The position numbers and the translations under genes were made by a program. The notes beneath the pieces were generated by a model. The model was not told the origin of the DNA. It saw nothing but the letters and a program-made list of their open reading frames with translations, and made no database searches. Shown here piece by piece: positions 52,901-61,544 of a stretch of 64,000 bases of DNA (position 1 is its first letter; the number at the start of each line of letters is the position of its first letter). Source of the stretch: Bolinopsis microptera (taxonomy: Eukaryota; Ctenophora; Tentaculata; Lobata; Bolinopsidae); the NCBI RefSeq assembly GCF_026151205.1, contig NC_087084.1:5697538-5761537 (forward strand), given 5' to 3'.

Positions 52901-54142
52901 ACACGTGCACGTGTAAAGATTTGCGAGCGACATTCTGATCGGTTTTGTGGTAATTACGTTGTGTTCAGTGCGAGATACATTTTAATCGGCTGTATCTTCG
53001 GTCGTGATGGATATTTTTTGATGCGTTTAAAACTGGCTATCAAAGATTACTATTAGCTTCCTTCCTGTGAACACGGGCTTTCCCTACTAAAAGTAAAATG
53101 AGTAGTTCGGGGGGTTTCCAATGGTGAAAAATTGTGAAAAATTGTGAATGATTTTGATGGTGAAATGAGTATCCAAATTGTAAAATTGCACCATTTTTTC
53201 GAGGAGTATATTTGCCTTCAGCCTTCTAGTTTTACTTTTGACCTGGTGTAATAATTCTAAAACAGTATTTGGTTATTAACTCAGATTTAAATATGTGTTT
53301 TGTTATATTTAAAGTAAGTAGAGGTTTTACAATTCAGAAACTCGATTCACCAAAACAATCAATCACAATTTTTCATCAAAACTAGTGAACATTGTGAGTT
53401 TATTGTTTATGCAAGCTGACACGGATTTGTGCATATAATTTGTGCATATAATTATAGTAATACTAACTCGAGACTAACTCAGTTAAGCCTTTCACTTTTC
53501 ATAAATTAGTGGCTAGCGGATACGTACATGGTGAAATTAACGATTTACTTTATCAGTTCAGCGCCGCGCAAACACAATAATTTGAATCAGAATATCATGC
53601 AAAATAACTTTGCGGAGTGAGGAAAGTGAGCGACAACTGTGCGCACAGGCAAGTACGACGATAACGACGAAGGACACGTACGACGACAACGACAGCGGGT
53701 GACGAACACAAGCTACCATATAAAAAAAAACCTTGTTCGCTAACCCTTGTCCTTGATTCTGTTGTGCCTTCGGCACTTGAGTCATGGATAGGGAAAAAAT
53801 GGTAACTTTTTGTGAACATGGCGAGTAAGGTACATCAAAAGTGAGCTCTTGGTATCGTCGTATACCACCAGAATTAAAAAAACCTTTAAAACTTAATTTT
53901 ATCCACATAACATAATTCACTATAATTAAGCTTTATAAATTTAAAAAACTACATTAATTTATAAACCAATCTACTCACTGGTACACGAAGTCTCCACTCT
54001 CCAAAGACACTTGTCTCAATAATTGGTTCTGATTATGAAGAAGCGACTGGCACTTCCTCAGCGTGCTTTTTGGAAGGTTTTTATTGTTGGAGGAGAGAAG
54101 AAAGCCATCGGTAGCACGTGCTACCAGGACCGTTGTTGTCAT
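46983..54142 (-). CDS. SEC22A/C-like longin-domain multi-pass membrane protein
   Basis: Six exons join in phase on the minus strand: 54142-53979, 50281-50124, 49290-49138, 48949-48858, 47393-47340 and 47177-46983, giving 271 residues. Residues 1-100 look like a longin domain: TVLVARATDGFLLSS, then GDFVYHFQKGQIVSVLLITE and a helix around 74-95. A polar linker (about 105-160) follows. Four hydrophobic segments lie at about 167-186, 191-215, 221-237 and 243-261. Human SEC22A and SEC22C have this plan (about 300 residues, N-terminal longin, several C-terminal membrane spans), unlike the single-span R-SNARE SEC22B; the linker here shows no convincing SNARE heptads. These proteins are placed in ER-Golgi trafficking. 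The exon-2 acceptor at 50282 is chosen because the nearer CAG, 7 nt downstream, would bring a stop. Two small genes lie in its introns on the other strand. Confidence 0.82.
47623..47988 (+). CDS. Small single-pass membrane protein, unknown family, nested in an intron
   Basis: This single-exon frame encodes 121 residues from the ATG at 47623. Residues about 5-27 are a hydrophobic, glycine-rich span (ILILIAIVLLGGAIMGGG), followed by FCCHGFERG. The remainder is hydrophilic with acidic/basic heptads (YDELGDLDRRTTDRYRD), probably helical. An in-frame upstream ATG (47524) would add 33 residues; I prefer 47623 because it puts the hydrophobic span at the N-terminus as a signal anchor. GC content and codon use are higher than the flanks, supporting a real gene. 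It lies inside the SEC22-like intron between 47,394 and 48,857, on the opposite strand. No family is recognised. A CACGTG lies at 47528. Confidence 0.62.
   Translation: MEPSSILILIAIVLLGGAIMGGGTMVFCCHGFERGLPFLSVRELYDELGDLDRRTTDRYRDFAVLINHVAGQLQKGAANIPRQHLVKETSTVTELEYQIRNSYSGVSEYPNSTNIGRTSSR
50395..50695. repeat. Dispersed repeat, copy 1
   Basis: About 300 bp is shared with 52,808-53,092, including GTGTTCAGTGCGAG, GGCTGTATCTT and ACTATTAG...TTCC blocks in the same order. Both copies carry a GTAACCAT(A/G)GTAAC palindrome followed by a CACGTG. Identity looks like about 75% by eye. Both lie inside the first intron of the SEC22-like gene, one on each side of the nested gene at 51.65 kb. Confidence 0.75.
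50815..50990. repeat. Short repeats of TAAATCGGGG type
   Basis: Irregular copies of GGGAAAGGA...CGCGGTAAATTGGGG occur twice over about 170 bp, ending in three close (G/C)GTAAAT(T/C)GGGG units. There is no gene here. Confidence 0.6.
51529..51595 (+). promoter_or_regulatory. Four CACGTG E-boxes upstream of a small gene
   Basis: CACGTG occurs at 51529, 51548, 51571 and 51590, about 60-125 bp before the ATG at 51654. The first two are in GTCACGTGAC context, identical to the CLEAR/TFEB-type palindrome. Spacings are 19, 23 and 19 bp, close to two helical turns. Two further E-boxes with a CCAAT motif lie at about 51,170-51,240. Promoter function is inferred from density and position. Confidence 0.55.
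51654..52247 (+). CDS. Small membrane protein, unknown family, nested in an intron
   Basis: Two exons, 51654-51850 and 52085-52247, join with a split arginine codon into 119 residues. The donor is CAG|GTTTGT and the acceptor CCACAG|A. There is an N-terminal hydrophobic stretch (about 3-22) and a strong span at about 45-65 (ILLVIYTIFIFFLLFLGYF). A cysteine/glycine segment follows (MACCTPGGAG), then a hydrophilic tail ending KSQAQYS. An internal Met31 (51744) could be the true start, leaving one span. The gene lies in the 3.7-kb first intron of the SEC22-like gene, on the opposite strand. The phase-consistent join and the E-box cluster upstream support it as real. No family is recognised. Confidence 0.6.
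52250..52350. repeat. Short repeats around the end of the nested gene
   Basis: Three copies of ATACAGTTGAGCTG, two preceded by AACAGTTA, start at the stop codon of the nested gene and run for about 90 bp. The first copy includes the last codons of that gene (CAATACAGTTGA), so the repeat seems to have grown out of its 3' end. Confidence 0.7.
52808..53092. repeat. Dispersed repeat, copy 2
   Basis: Second copy of the element described at 50,395-50,695, in the same orientation. It contains the perfect palindrome GTAACCATGGTAAC (about 52,877) and two overlapping E-boxes (CACGTGCACGTG, about 52,901). Confidence 0.75.
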
Positions 54143-55083
54143 AGCCTAATAATAATAAATTTAATGACACTAATTTTAAGATAAAACTTATAATTAGCAG
54201 GAATTAGTCATCCCAGAAATGTACTTAAACAGTCAACACTAGATACGATAATCGATTATAAGAGTTTAAATGTTTGAAAAGTAGAATTTTATCCGGGAAA
54301 AAAGGTTGAAACTGGATCTATAATTTTGCAGAGTCATGGTTAATTTGGTTATGTTAGGCAGTACTATAGACAATTGAAAAACAAACAATAATTAATATAT
54401 GTACAAAAGGTTAGACCCCGTTTAATTAGAGGCAGCTAATTTATTCTGAAAATGTAATTTCAATGCGGGCTATGTTATCATGGTTCGATTAATTAAAAAT
54501 ATGTGCAAATTAATTAAATAATTAAAAGAGCTCTCGGTAATTAAAACTATTAATTATTAAATTTCCGCAAATATTGTCAGAGATCGTAGGGTTGCTCCTT
54601 ATATTTCACATCCTAACTGCAGTCTGCAGCTGAAGTTTTGCCTCTCTGAACTAATTAACACACGAGATATGTCTGGTATCTTTTCTGTTTAACAAACAAT
54701 TTAATATCAGTTTAAAAACATGTCGTAATACCTGGCCGAGTGTGTAGAATGTACAATACAATACCCTGTAACTCTTACATATTTAAAGTGTCAAAGAACA
54801 TGACGGTATAAATCATGATGTGGTGAAAAGAGCACATCAAAATTGAATAATCGACTTAAAAAGTTAACTTCCACCAAATATCTTATGTGGGGTTACGAAA
54901 ATTTGTTAAAAATTATCCCTCAATCCTTTCTCCTCCGGGATAAAGCCAGAGCAGGCTACACAGTACACAGTGTGAATCTCTTAATATCTCTTGCCATTAA
55001 ACACACACACACTTAATAATCCAATTAAGGTAATTAATTATCCAATTAAAAGGAACTAAATTCCCAAGAAGGCGTAAACTTCA

Positions 55084-57662
55084 TCAAGAAAGTTTAGAAG
55101 ATAGTTCAGTTCGTATTTTAAGCTGAGTGGACGCTATATGCGAGCTAGCTGCCTTGATTAGTTCGAGCTGTCTTTCTGCTTGCCTTTTAGTTTTCAGCAA
55201 TTCTTTATCAGCATCCTGAAGTACAATAGACGTTATACATTGTACACTCTAATACAGTATTAATTATACAATATACATTTTGATTTGTGTGTACAATTTA
55301 AATATACATAATACAATTACAATGTATACTCTAATACAAAATACATTATTCTGTAATACAGTAATATACGATATAATACATTGTAGACTGTGATACAATA
55401 ATAATAATATTAAATCCCAGAAAAGTACTTGAATAAGATAAGGACTGGTAACGTATGTTTGAAAATATATCGCTTAGTCTAATGACAGAAAATGATACTT
55501 ATATGTAAGAATCGAACACCAATATTGACCAAAATAAACTATCGATAAAGTATTTCAAGTTCATGAAGGGGCAGTTTAAACTGAAACGTTTTTAGAAGAG
55601 CTTTAAATAATTCCAGTGATTGAGCCGATGAGATGGTATCAGGCAGACGATTGTAGATCTTTGGAGCCACCACACTCCACAGAGAAGCTTCGCTCACCAA
55701 ACATAGAGTTAAAAGATGGTACAATTAGTTTCCATGTGTGATCATGATGTGAGTACCTAAACATGTCCTGCAGATAAGTTGGTGCCAATCCTAGCAATGC
55801 TTTGTGAGACAGCAGTAAGATTTTGAAAACAATTATTTTCTTTACATCAAGTCAGTGAAGATTTAACAAGCCGTCATCAAAATGGTCATGTTTATATTTA
55901 CCAGTAACAGCTTTTGCAGCAGCATTTTGTAGTAACTGGAGTTGATTTAGAAGCTTCTTACCAATACCAAAGTATAGACCGTTACAGTAATCTAGACAAG
56001 CTACAACTAGACTGTTAACGATGACTTTTATCTGTTTGGTATTCAGCAGGAATCGGATTTTTCTGATATTTCGTAAAGTATGGAAACATTTCTTGTTGAG
56101 ATTTACAATTTGTTAATTGAATACCAGCCGATTGTCCATAACAACCCAAGGTTCTTAACAGTAGGCACAAACATTACTAATGTGTTAGGAGTGATTTCAA
56201 CCCCATGAAGATCTATCTCATTGAGTACTTTGCTACTTTATACATTGTACACTATGTCAAATATACCATACAATGTATAATAATATTATATACATAGTAC
56301 ATTGTACACAGTGTCTAGGAACAAGGTGTGAAATTCAACGTGTCAACAGATTTCTGTTTTATACGAGTGAGGTAGTGCCTATACAATAGAATGTAGATAG
56401 GTTGATTTGGAGAGAGAGAGAGGAAAATGATAAATCTGCTAAAAAACTTTTGTTTATAATTATATTATCAACTGGTAACTTATTTCAGTTAATTACATGA
56501 TCAATAATGTTCGAAAAATTTAAATAATTATTCGTTGTCATACAGTACTACATTCTACTGTTACTAAATTTCAAATCACTGTGTATAAATCTTCGATTAT
56601 GATTCCGGGATTGTTAATTAACAAAATCGCTTATTCATCTAACATTTTAACAAAACAAAATAACGGCATTAAATAGCAGATATCAGCACTTTCGACTGAG
56701 AATGCAGGTATGATATATAATATATATATAATACAGAAAATAAAATCAGGAAAAAAGGCAGTTTACCTCATTTTCTTTCAGTAAAGCTAGAAGTCTGGTG
56801 TATTGATTACTACTCGATACCTGTTCCTGTGAGATAATATTGAGATTAAGTAGTAGACAAATAAGCAGAGGTTACAATTTTCGTTTTATAATTGGGAATT
56901 ATAACTGATTTAATCGTATCGTGATACCGTTAATTCAACAAAACTGTCAACTCATGCAATAATGCAGCAACTTTTAAAATAATAATTTTAGAACCATCAA
57001 ACTCTCAATCTTTTAAAATTTGATAGCAAAATTGCTTAAAATAAAATAATTTGTGAAACATTCAGATGAATTATCAATTGATCATAGACCAGCTACAACC
57101 TGACCAAAAATCTGTGGCAAGAAGTCAAATAAATCATTTGAAAAACAAAACATAACAAAGATTACCGTTGGTAACGAGTCTATAAGTAGATTAATATTGC
57201 TGCTGGTGTCTGATATCAGTTTGGAAAACAGAGCTATGTCACTTTTGCCTTTGTCTGAGTTTACCCCACTGTTCTGCAGTACACCTGTTAAAAGGGAAAG
57301 TGTGTATATTGTGATATGAAATGTAATCCATGTAAAGTGTAATATAAAAGCTCTTAATCGGACACTACCATCTATCACTTAAGTGTTCAAACGATAAATC
57401 GTTCAATCTATTTAAATCATTCCAGTGCAGCCTTATTTTTATCTACAAATCAATTGTGAGAAAGAAGAATCAGTGAAAAGTTCTGTTTTTTCAAGAATCA
57501 CAATAAATTTAATCTGAAACTTTGCACAAACAAGACACTTCAATTGAGAATAAATGTTTTCTAAGTTGACTTATTGTTATTATATTTCTCACCAATTGAA
57601 TCACACATGTAAGTAGCAAGTAGATTTGTCTCTTCCTGCAGCTGGGTTATTCTATCTGCCAT
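55084..57662 (-). CDS. MED21: Mediator complex subunit 21 (MED21/SRB7)
   Basis: Four exons join in phase on the minus strand: 57662-57593, 57284-57166, 56826-56767 and 55215-55084. They give 126 residues (human MED21 is 144). The N-terminus MADRITQLQEE and following CDSIGVLQNSG match the family's MADRLTQLQ...AIGVLQ. The middle NINLLIDSLPT matches the conserved IDVLIDSLPS. The C-terminal half (LLALLKENE, then KTKRQAERQLELIKAA and IASTQLKIR) is the long coiled-coil helix that pairs with MED7 in the Mediator middle module. The protein is nuclear and links activators to RNA polymerase II. The gene lies about 0.94 kb downstream of the SEC22-like start on the same strand. Its last intron (1.55 kb) has taken a LINE fragment. 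Confidence 0.95.
55515..56240 (-). mobile_element. Decayed non-LTR (LINE) retrotransposon 3' fragment
   Basis: On the minus strand the sequence encodes the typical C-terminal part of a CR1/L2/Jockey-type LINE polyprotein. From right to left come CLDYCNGLYFG, LLNQLQLLQNAAAKAVTGK, FKILLLSHKALLGLAPTYL and, in another frame, SVVAPKIYNRLPDTISSA with ELFKALLKTFQF. In-frame stops and at least one frameshift (near 55.7 kb) make it a dead copy. It is truncated at its 5' end (about 56.24 kb) and lies in the last MED21 intron in the same orientation as the gene. Confidence 0.85.
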
Positions 57663-58817
57663 ATTGAACTGCCTAAAATTTATTATAATTCAATTTAGTG
57701 TTTATCAGAATTGTGGATAGTATAAGCATATAATTTAAGTAAAAATATCAATTAACAGTAGCTATGTTTCACTAAGACACAATTCTCTCTATTAACCACT
57801 GTGTGCAAAGATGTTGAAAAAGAGTACCAGCTTCTCCCCGTTTCACCATCACTCTTATTACCAAATGGCACAAATAGACAAGATGGTGCAATTAAGACTG
57901 GACATCAGTGCGAGATCGTTCTGGTCGCCGCTGGACAGGGCATTTACAGATGTAAGGGTACTGCACCCTCAAGCCTAGTCCAACAGTGACAGGAGAAAAA
58001 CATGAGCACAACGAAAGAGTCATGAATGTAGAGAAAGCCATGTTCAACCCACTAGTGTTCAGAACAACAGGATGAATGGCATTGGAGGCATTAATACAAC
58101 TAGCAGGAACCCGTATTACTCTAAAGTGGTGTCAAGACTCAAGAGACTAAAATAATTATTACCTATTTAATTCGCGTTTTTGACACCACTTGGGGGTCCA
58201 AATTTTGGGCACTAAAATAATTATTCCTTGGCCAATTTTTTATTTTTTCATGCTGATTTGAAAAGCATAAAAGCATTTGACTCAGTCAAAAAAATTTCAG
58301 TTGTATATCTTTTACGGTTTTTGCGGAAAGTTGCGTTAAAGTTGATGCCGTGGTGTCAGTAAAATGGCACAAATAAATATATATATATCGTCTCGCTTTA
58401 TATATAGTAAGATTCTTGAAGCACCTTGCTGAAAAGATCAGCCTAAAGAAAGGCCAAAAGTACTGCAATGTAATGTCGTTTATCAGACGCAGACTGCGAT
58501 TCAATCTGCTCAGAATTTGTATCATTTCTATCAGAAGAAAAGAACTGGATTCTTCCAGGAAGCATCCCGTGCACAGACCTTGGTCTACATATATATTAAA
58601 TTATTAACCATTCATTCTGTATGTGCACGAAAATTTATTTCAATCAATCAGGGTTACAGAGGTGTTAAAACTTTGCCACCCACTGCAAAAGGTGATTTGG
58701 ACCTAAACCTGAAACACTCCTAGATTATATAATTCAAACAAAAATTGCGCCCGTTGTTTCGTAGTGGCGGACGCTAGATTTCCATTCACTACAAGCTCTA
58801 ATCAGCTCACTTCATAA
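57663..58817. other. Intergenic sequence between MED21 and the Penelope-like RT
   Basis: MED21 and the RT frame diverge from here, so this holds the MED21 promoter. A short open stretch at about 58,416-58,560 (+) encodes a basic segment (KKGQKYCNVMSFIRRRLRFN). It reads like a transposon protein remnant, but I cannot assign it. ACTAAAATAATTATT appears twice (about 58,146 and 58,211). Nothing else is identifiable. Confidence 0.5.
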
Positions 58818-58865
58818 GATGAACATTATGCTTTAAATAAGGAAACCTGCCCGGATTTTGATGAG

Positions 58866-60806
58866 ATGCAGTTCAAAGTAGATGGGTACAATGCTGCCAA
58901 CAAACAAGCATGGAAAGCTGTTTTTAAGAACTCAGCACGGGATAACGAAGTTCCTATGGAGCTACTGAAGAAACCAGTAACAGCTCCTTGTACTTCTTTT
59001 GAAGACCCAGCCATCAAGTCTGCAAAAGACAACATTGTCAATTTTGTAGACAACTTCAAGCCCAGAAAACTTGAATCTAATATGAACCGCTATGAGAGTG
59101 AAGGGTATATGTGGTTGAAGAAGGCTGTCAAGGATGGCTTAATAGCCATAACATCGGCTGATAAGGGCGGTGCGATAATCATTGTCACCCCTCAGATAAT
59201 CAAGGATATCACTTCTGCCAAAGTTGAGGACCCTTTGAGATACATACCTTTGCAAACTGATCCTACTGGATCTTTGAGAGGGAGGTTGTTAGAGCTGTGG
59301 TCATCTGGTTTGGAGCGGAAGTATGTAAGTGGTGAACAGTCTAAGTGTGTGGTTGGTTTGATTCAGAAGTCTGATCAGGACACTCTTTCACAGAGCACTT
59401 CAGATCTAGTCAAGCCCGATATTCCGTATGGTTACCCATTACTGAAAATTCACAAGCTGACTGAGACTGAAATTAGAGAGAAAAAGATTCCACCCAGTCG
59501 ATTCGTGACTGATCTCTCTAGAGGAGTAACTGCAAGATCAGATAAGTTTGTTGTTTGGAAGTGGTTGGGACCTCTTGCCAGGGATTACTGTATAGATCTT
59601 GTTAAAGATTCAACTGCAGCTCTCATCAAACTCGAGGAATTGGCAGCTTCCGGACAAGTAGTTGATACTTGGATCAGCTTCAGTATTGATATTGTTTCTC
59701 TATACGATTCTCTGCAACATAGCTTGGTGATGTCAGCCTTAGATGATGCTATGGAGTCGTGTAGACCAGATTGGTCTGAGGAGTTCAGGACTTGGCTGAA
59801 GGGACTGATACAGCTTAGTTTTGATTCGGCAGTCTTGAAGAATGCAGACAACTGGTATGAGGTCGTTAACGGTGTACCCACTGGAGGTATCAATTCAGTG
59901 GATTGCGGTAACATTGCTTTGTTCTTTGTCCTAAAGAGTCTGGTTTACGACCCGGTTGTTAGACCAGAGGAGCTCAAGAACCTTGATCGGTTTGTGGATG
60001 ATATTTCGGGCCAAGGTATGTGGAGAGGTTCTATGATTGGTTTTGAAGAATGGGTAGGGTCATTACGCAGTAAGATGGTTGATAACTATGGCTTAGATAT
60101 TACATACGAAGTGAAACCAATCACGGAGTTCACGCAGTTCCTGGACATTCAGTACAAGTTTGTTGGAGGGAGACTCACAACAGATCTGTTTAGGAAACCT
60201 ACTTACGCCAACAGGTATCTTGAATTCTCAAGTTTCCATCCACGACATACCTTCCGGAGTATAGTCTTCTCACAGGCACTTCGATACAGAAGGATAATCA
60301 ATGATGACGTCTTGCTGGATGAGAGATTGGCAGAGCTTCAGTTGTTTTTTGAGCGGTCTTCATATCCTACTGATATGGTGAGAGAGGTCATCAGTGATGT
60401 CAGATTGATACCAAGAACTTTACAGTACAAGGCAAAGGATCAGGGTCCCCCTTCTTTCACACCATGGATTGTTACATTCGGTGCGGGCTATGAGGAAACT
60501 AAGGAAAAGGCTAAAGAGGCCAGTAACATCATCTCAAATAGCCGTACATGGAGCAGTGAGAACCCTGAGAGGATCCCTAAACTCCAAGTGGTGACCAGGC
60601 GAGCCCCTAACTTAAAGGACACTTTATTCAAGAGAAAGAAGCTTGCCTTAGGTTCAGAGTCAAGAACAACTGACCCATGCACCAAACCTGGTGAGAAGAA
60701 GAAAGGCAGACCCTGCCAAACTTGTCACCTTGTTAGTGGCAATTCCATGGTCTCCAATAATGGACACTCAGTCAGAACTCAAGGTGGTAACTGTTTTATT
60801 GGTTAG
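58866..60806 (+). CDS. Penelope-like element reverse transcriptase
   Basis: This uninterrupted frame of 646 residues stays open upstream to 58818. Motifs in order fit Penelope-like RTs: SADKGGAIII (about 98-107), YGYPLLKIHK (about 197-206), FSIDIVSLYDSL (about 272-283), GVPTGG, then DRFVDDISG (about 376-384, catalytic Asp-Asp). These are followed by FLDIQYKF and the family signature FRKPTYANRYLEFSSFHPRH (about 437-456). The end carries a Cys pair (GRPCQTCH) and GGNC, the linker that normally leads into the GIY-YIG endonuclease. The frame stops three residues after GGNC, and no GIY-YIG domain is visible downstream in any frame I read. It could be an endonuclease-less element or a 3'-truncated copy. 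The frame is intact, so the insertion is young or under constraint. Confidence 0.85.
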   Translation: MQFKVDGYNAANKQAWKAVFKNSARDNEVPMELLKKPVTAPCTSFEDPAIKSAKDNIVNFVDNFKPRKLESNMNRYESEGYMWLKKAVKDGLIAITSADKGGAIIIVTPQIIKDITSAKVEDPLRYIPLQTDPTGSLRGRLLELWSSGLERKYVSGEQSKCVVGLIQKSDQDTLSQSTSDLVKPDIPYGYPLLKIHKLTETEIREKKIPPSRFVTDLSRGVTARSDKFVVWKWLGPLARDYCIDLVKDSTAALIKLEELAASGQVVDTWISFSIDIVSLYDSLQHSLVMSALDDAMESCRPDWSEEFRTWLKGLIQLSFDSAVLKNADNWYEVVNGVPTGGINSVDCGNIALFFVLKSLVYDPVVRPEELKNLDRFVDDISGQGMWRGSMIGFEEWVGSLRSKMVDNYGLDITYEVKPITEFTQFLDIQYKFVGGRLTTDLFRKPTYANRYLEFSSFHPRHTFRSIVFSQALRYRRIINDDVLLDERLAELQLFFERSSYPTDMVREVISDVRLIPRTLQYKAKDQGPPSFTPWIVTFGAGYEETKEKAKEASNIISNSRTWSSENPERIPKLQVVTRRAPNLKDTLFKRKKLALGSESRTTDPCTKPGEKKKGRPCQTCHLVSGNSMVSNNGHSVRTQGGNCFIG

Positions 60807-61319
60807 ACGGTGCAATGATAGGCAGTAATTGTAGTGTAAAAACAGCCCCACCACTCCTATGGAGATAGATGGTTAGTCATCTTAATAAATAAATAAATGA
60901 ATATAAATACAAATACAATCCAATAATAGAAATAGAAACACTGCAGCGATGTGGCCCTCGCAGCTCAATGAGAATACTAACATCTTACTCCAATTTCTAA
61001 AACAGATTAAAACTTTCCCAAAACTATCATCACATTCTCAATTCTTTCTTCCTTCCTTTTTCAAAAATCATAATAATCTGTTCATTTCAATTCTTTCAGT
61101 CCTTTCAATTTCTTATACTGTATAAATCATAGTCTGTATCCCGTTCTCTCAACGGCCATAGATAGCAGGAGAAAGTAAGTAGTCTGTCACGTTGAGAGCA
61201 AGGTGAGAGTAGGTACTAGCCAAGAGGAGAGCCACACTACCACAGAGAGATCACAAGATCCAAAAACAAAGCAGAGATGCATAGGTACCAATTCCTTGTG
61301 AAACCCTGTAAATATTGTT

Positions 61320-61321
<2 letters not shown>
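60807..61321. other. Spacer between the Penelope-like RT and the copia poly(T) boundary
   Basis: No gene is seen. AATAAATAAATAAATGAATA, about 80 bp after the RT stop, could include the element's polyadenylation signal. The rest is unique AT-rich sequence. The 3' end of the Penelope-like element is not marked by any clear repeat. Confidence 0.5.

Positions 61322-61367
<46 letters not shown>
61322..61367 (-). repeat. Poly(T) run of 46 (poly(A) on the minus strand)
   Basis: Forty-six uninterrupted T. Read on the minus strand it is a poly(A) tail about 180 nt after the stop codon of the copia pol remnant. Its purity suggests recent origin. Confidence 0.95.
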
Positions 61368-61368
<1 letters not shown>

Positions 61369-61377
61369 ATGGGCTGA

Positions 61378-61465
61378 TTCTTGACAAAGTGTCACCGGGA
61401 CTTCGGATTGTCTTTTTCTTTTAATAAGCTGTTCTTGACAAAGTGTCACCGGGACTTCGGATTGT
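61378..61465 (-). repeat. 34-bp direct repeat at the 3' end of the copia copy
   Basis: Two identical copies (61378-61411 and 61432-61465) contain GACAAAGTGTCACCGGGACT and end CGGATTGT, 54 bp apart. They lie between the pol stop codon and the poly(A) tract and may be part of the element's LTR (U3/R) region. Confidence 0.85.
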
Positions 61466-61544
61466 TGTTTGTTTTTAAAGGTTAATAATACATTAAAGTC
61501 ATCGTCACTCGTAATTATAAACAGTTTATACCATTAAATGTCAA

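Noticed and set aside
59585-59914. Minus-strand 109-residue frame
   Set aside because: Antisense shadow of the Penelope-like RT.
61187-61387. Poly-lysine open frame on the minus strand
   Set aside because: It is the translation of the 46-base poly(A) tract.
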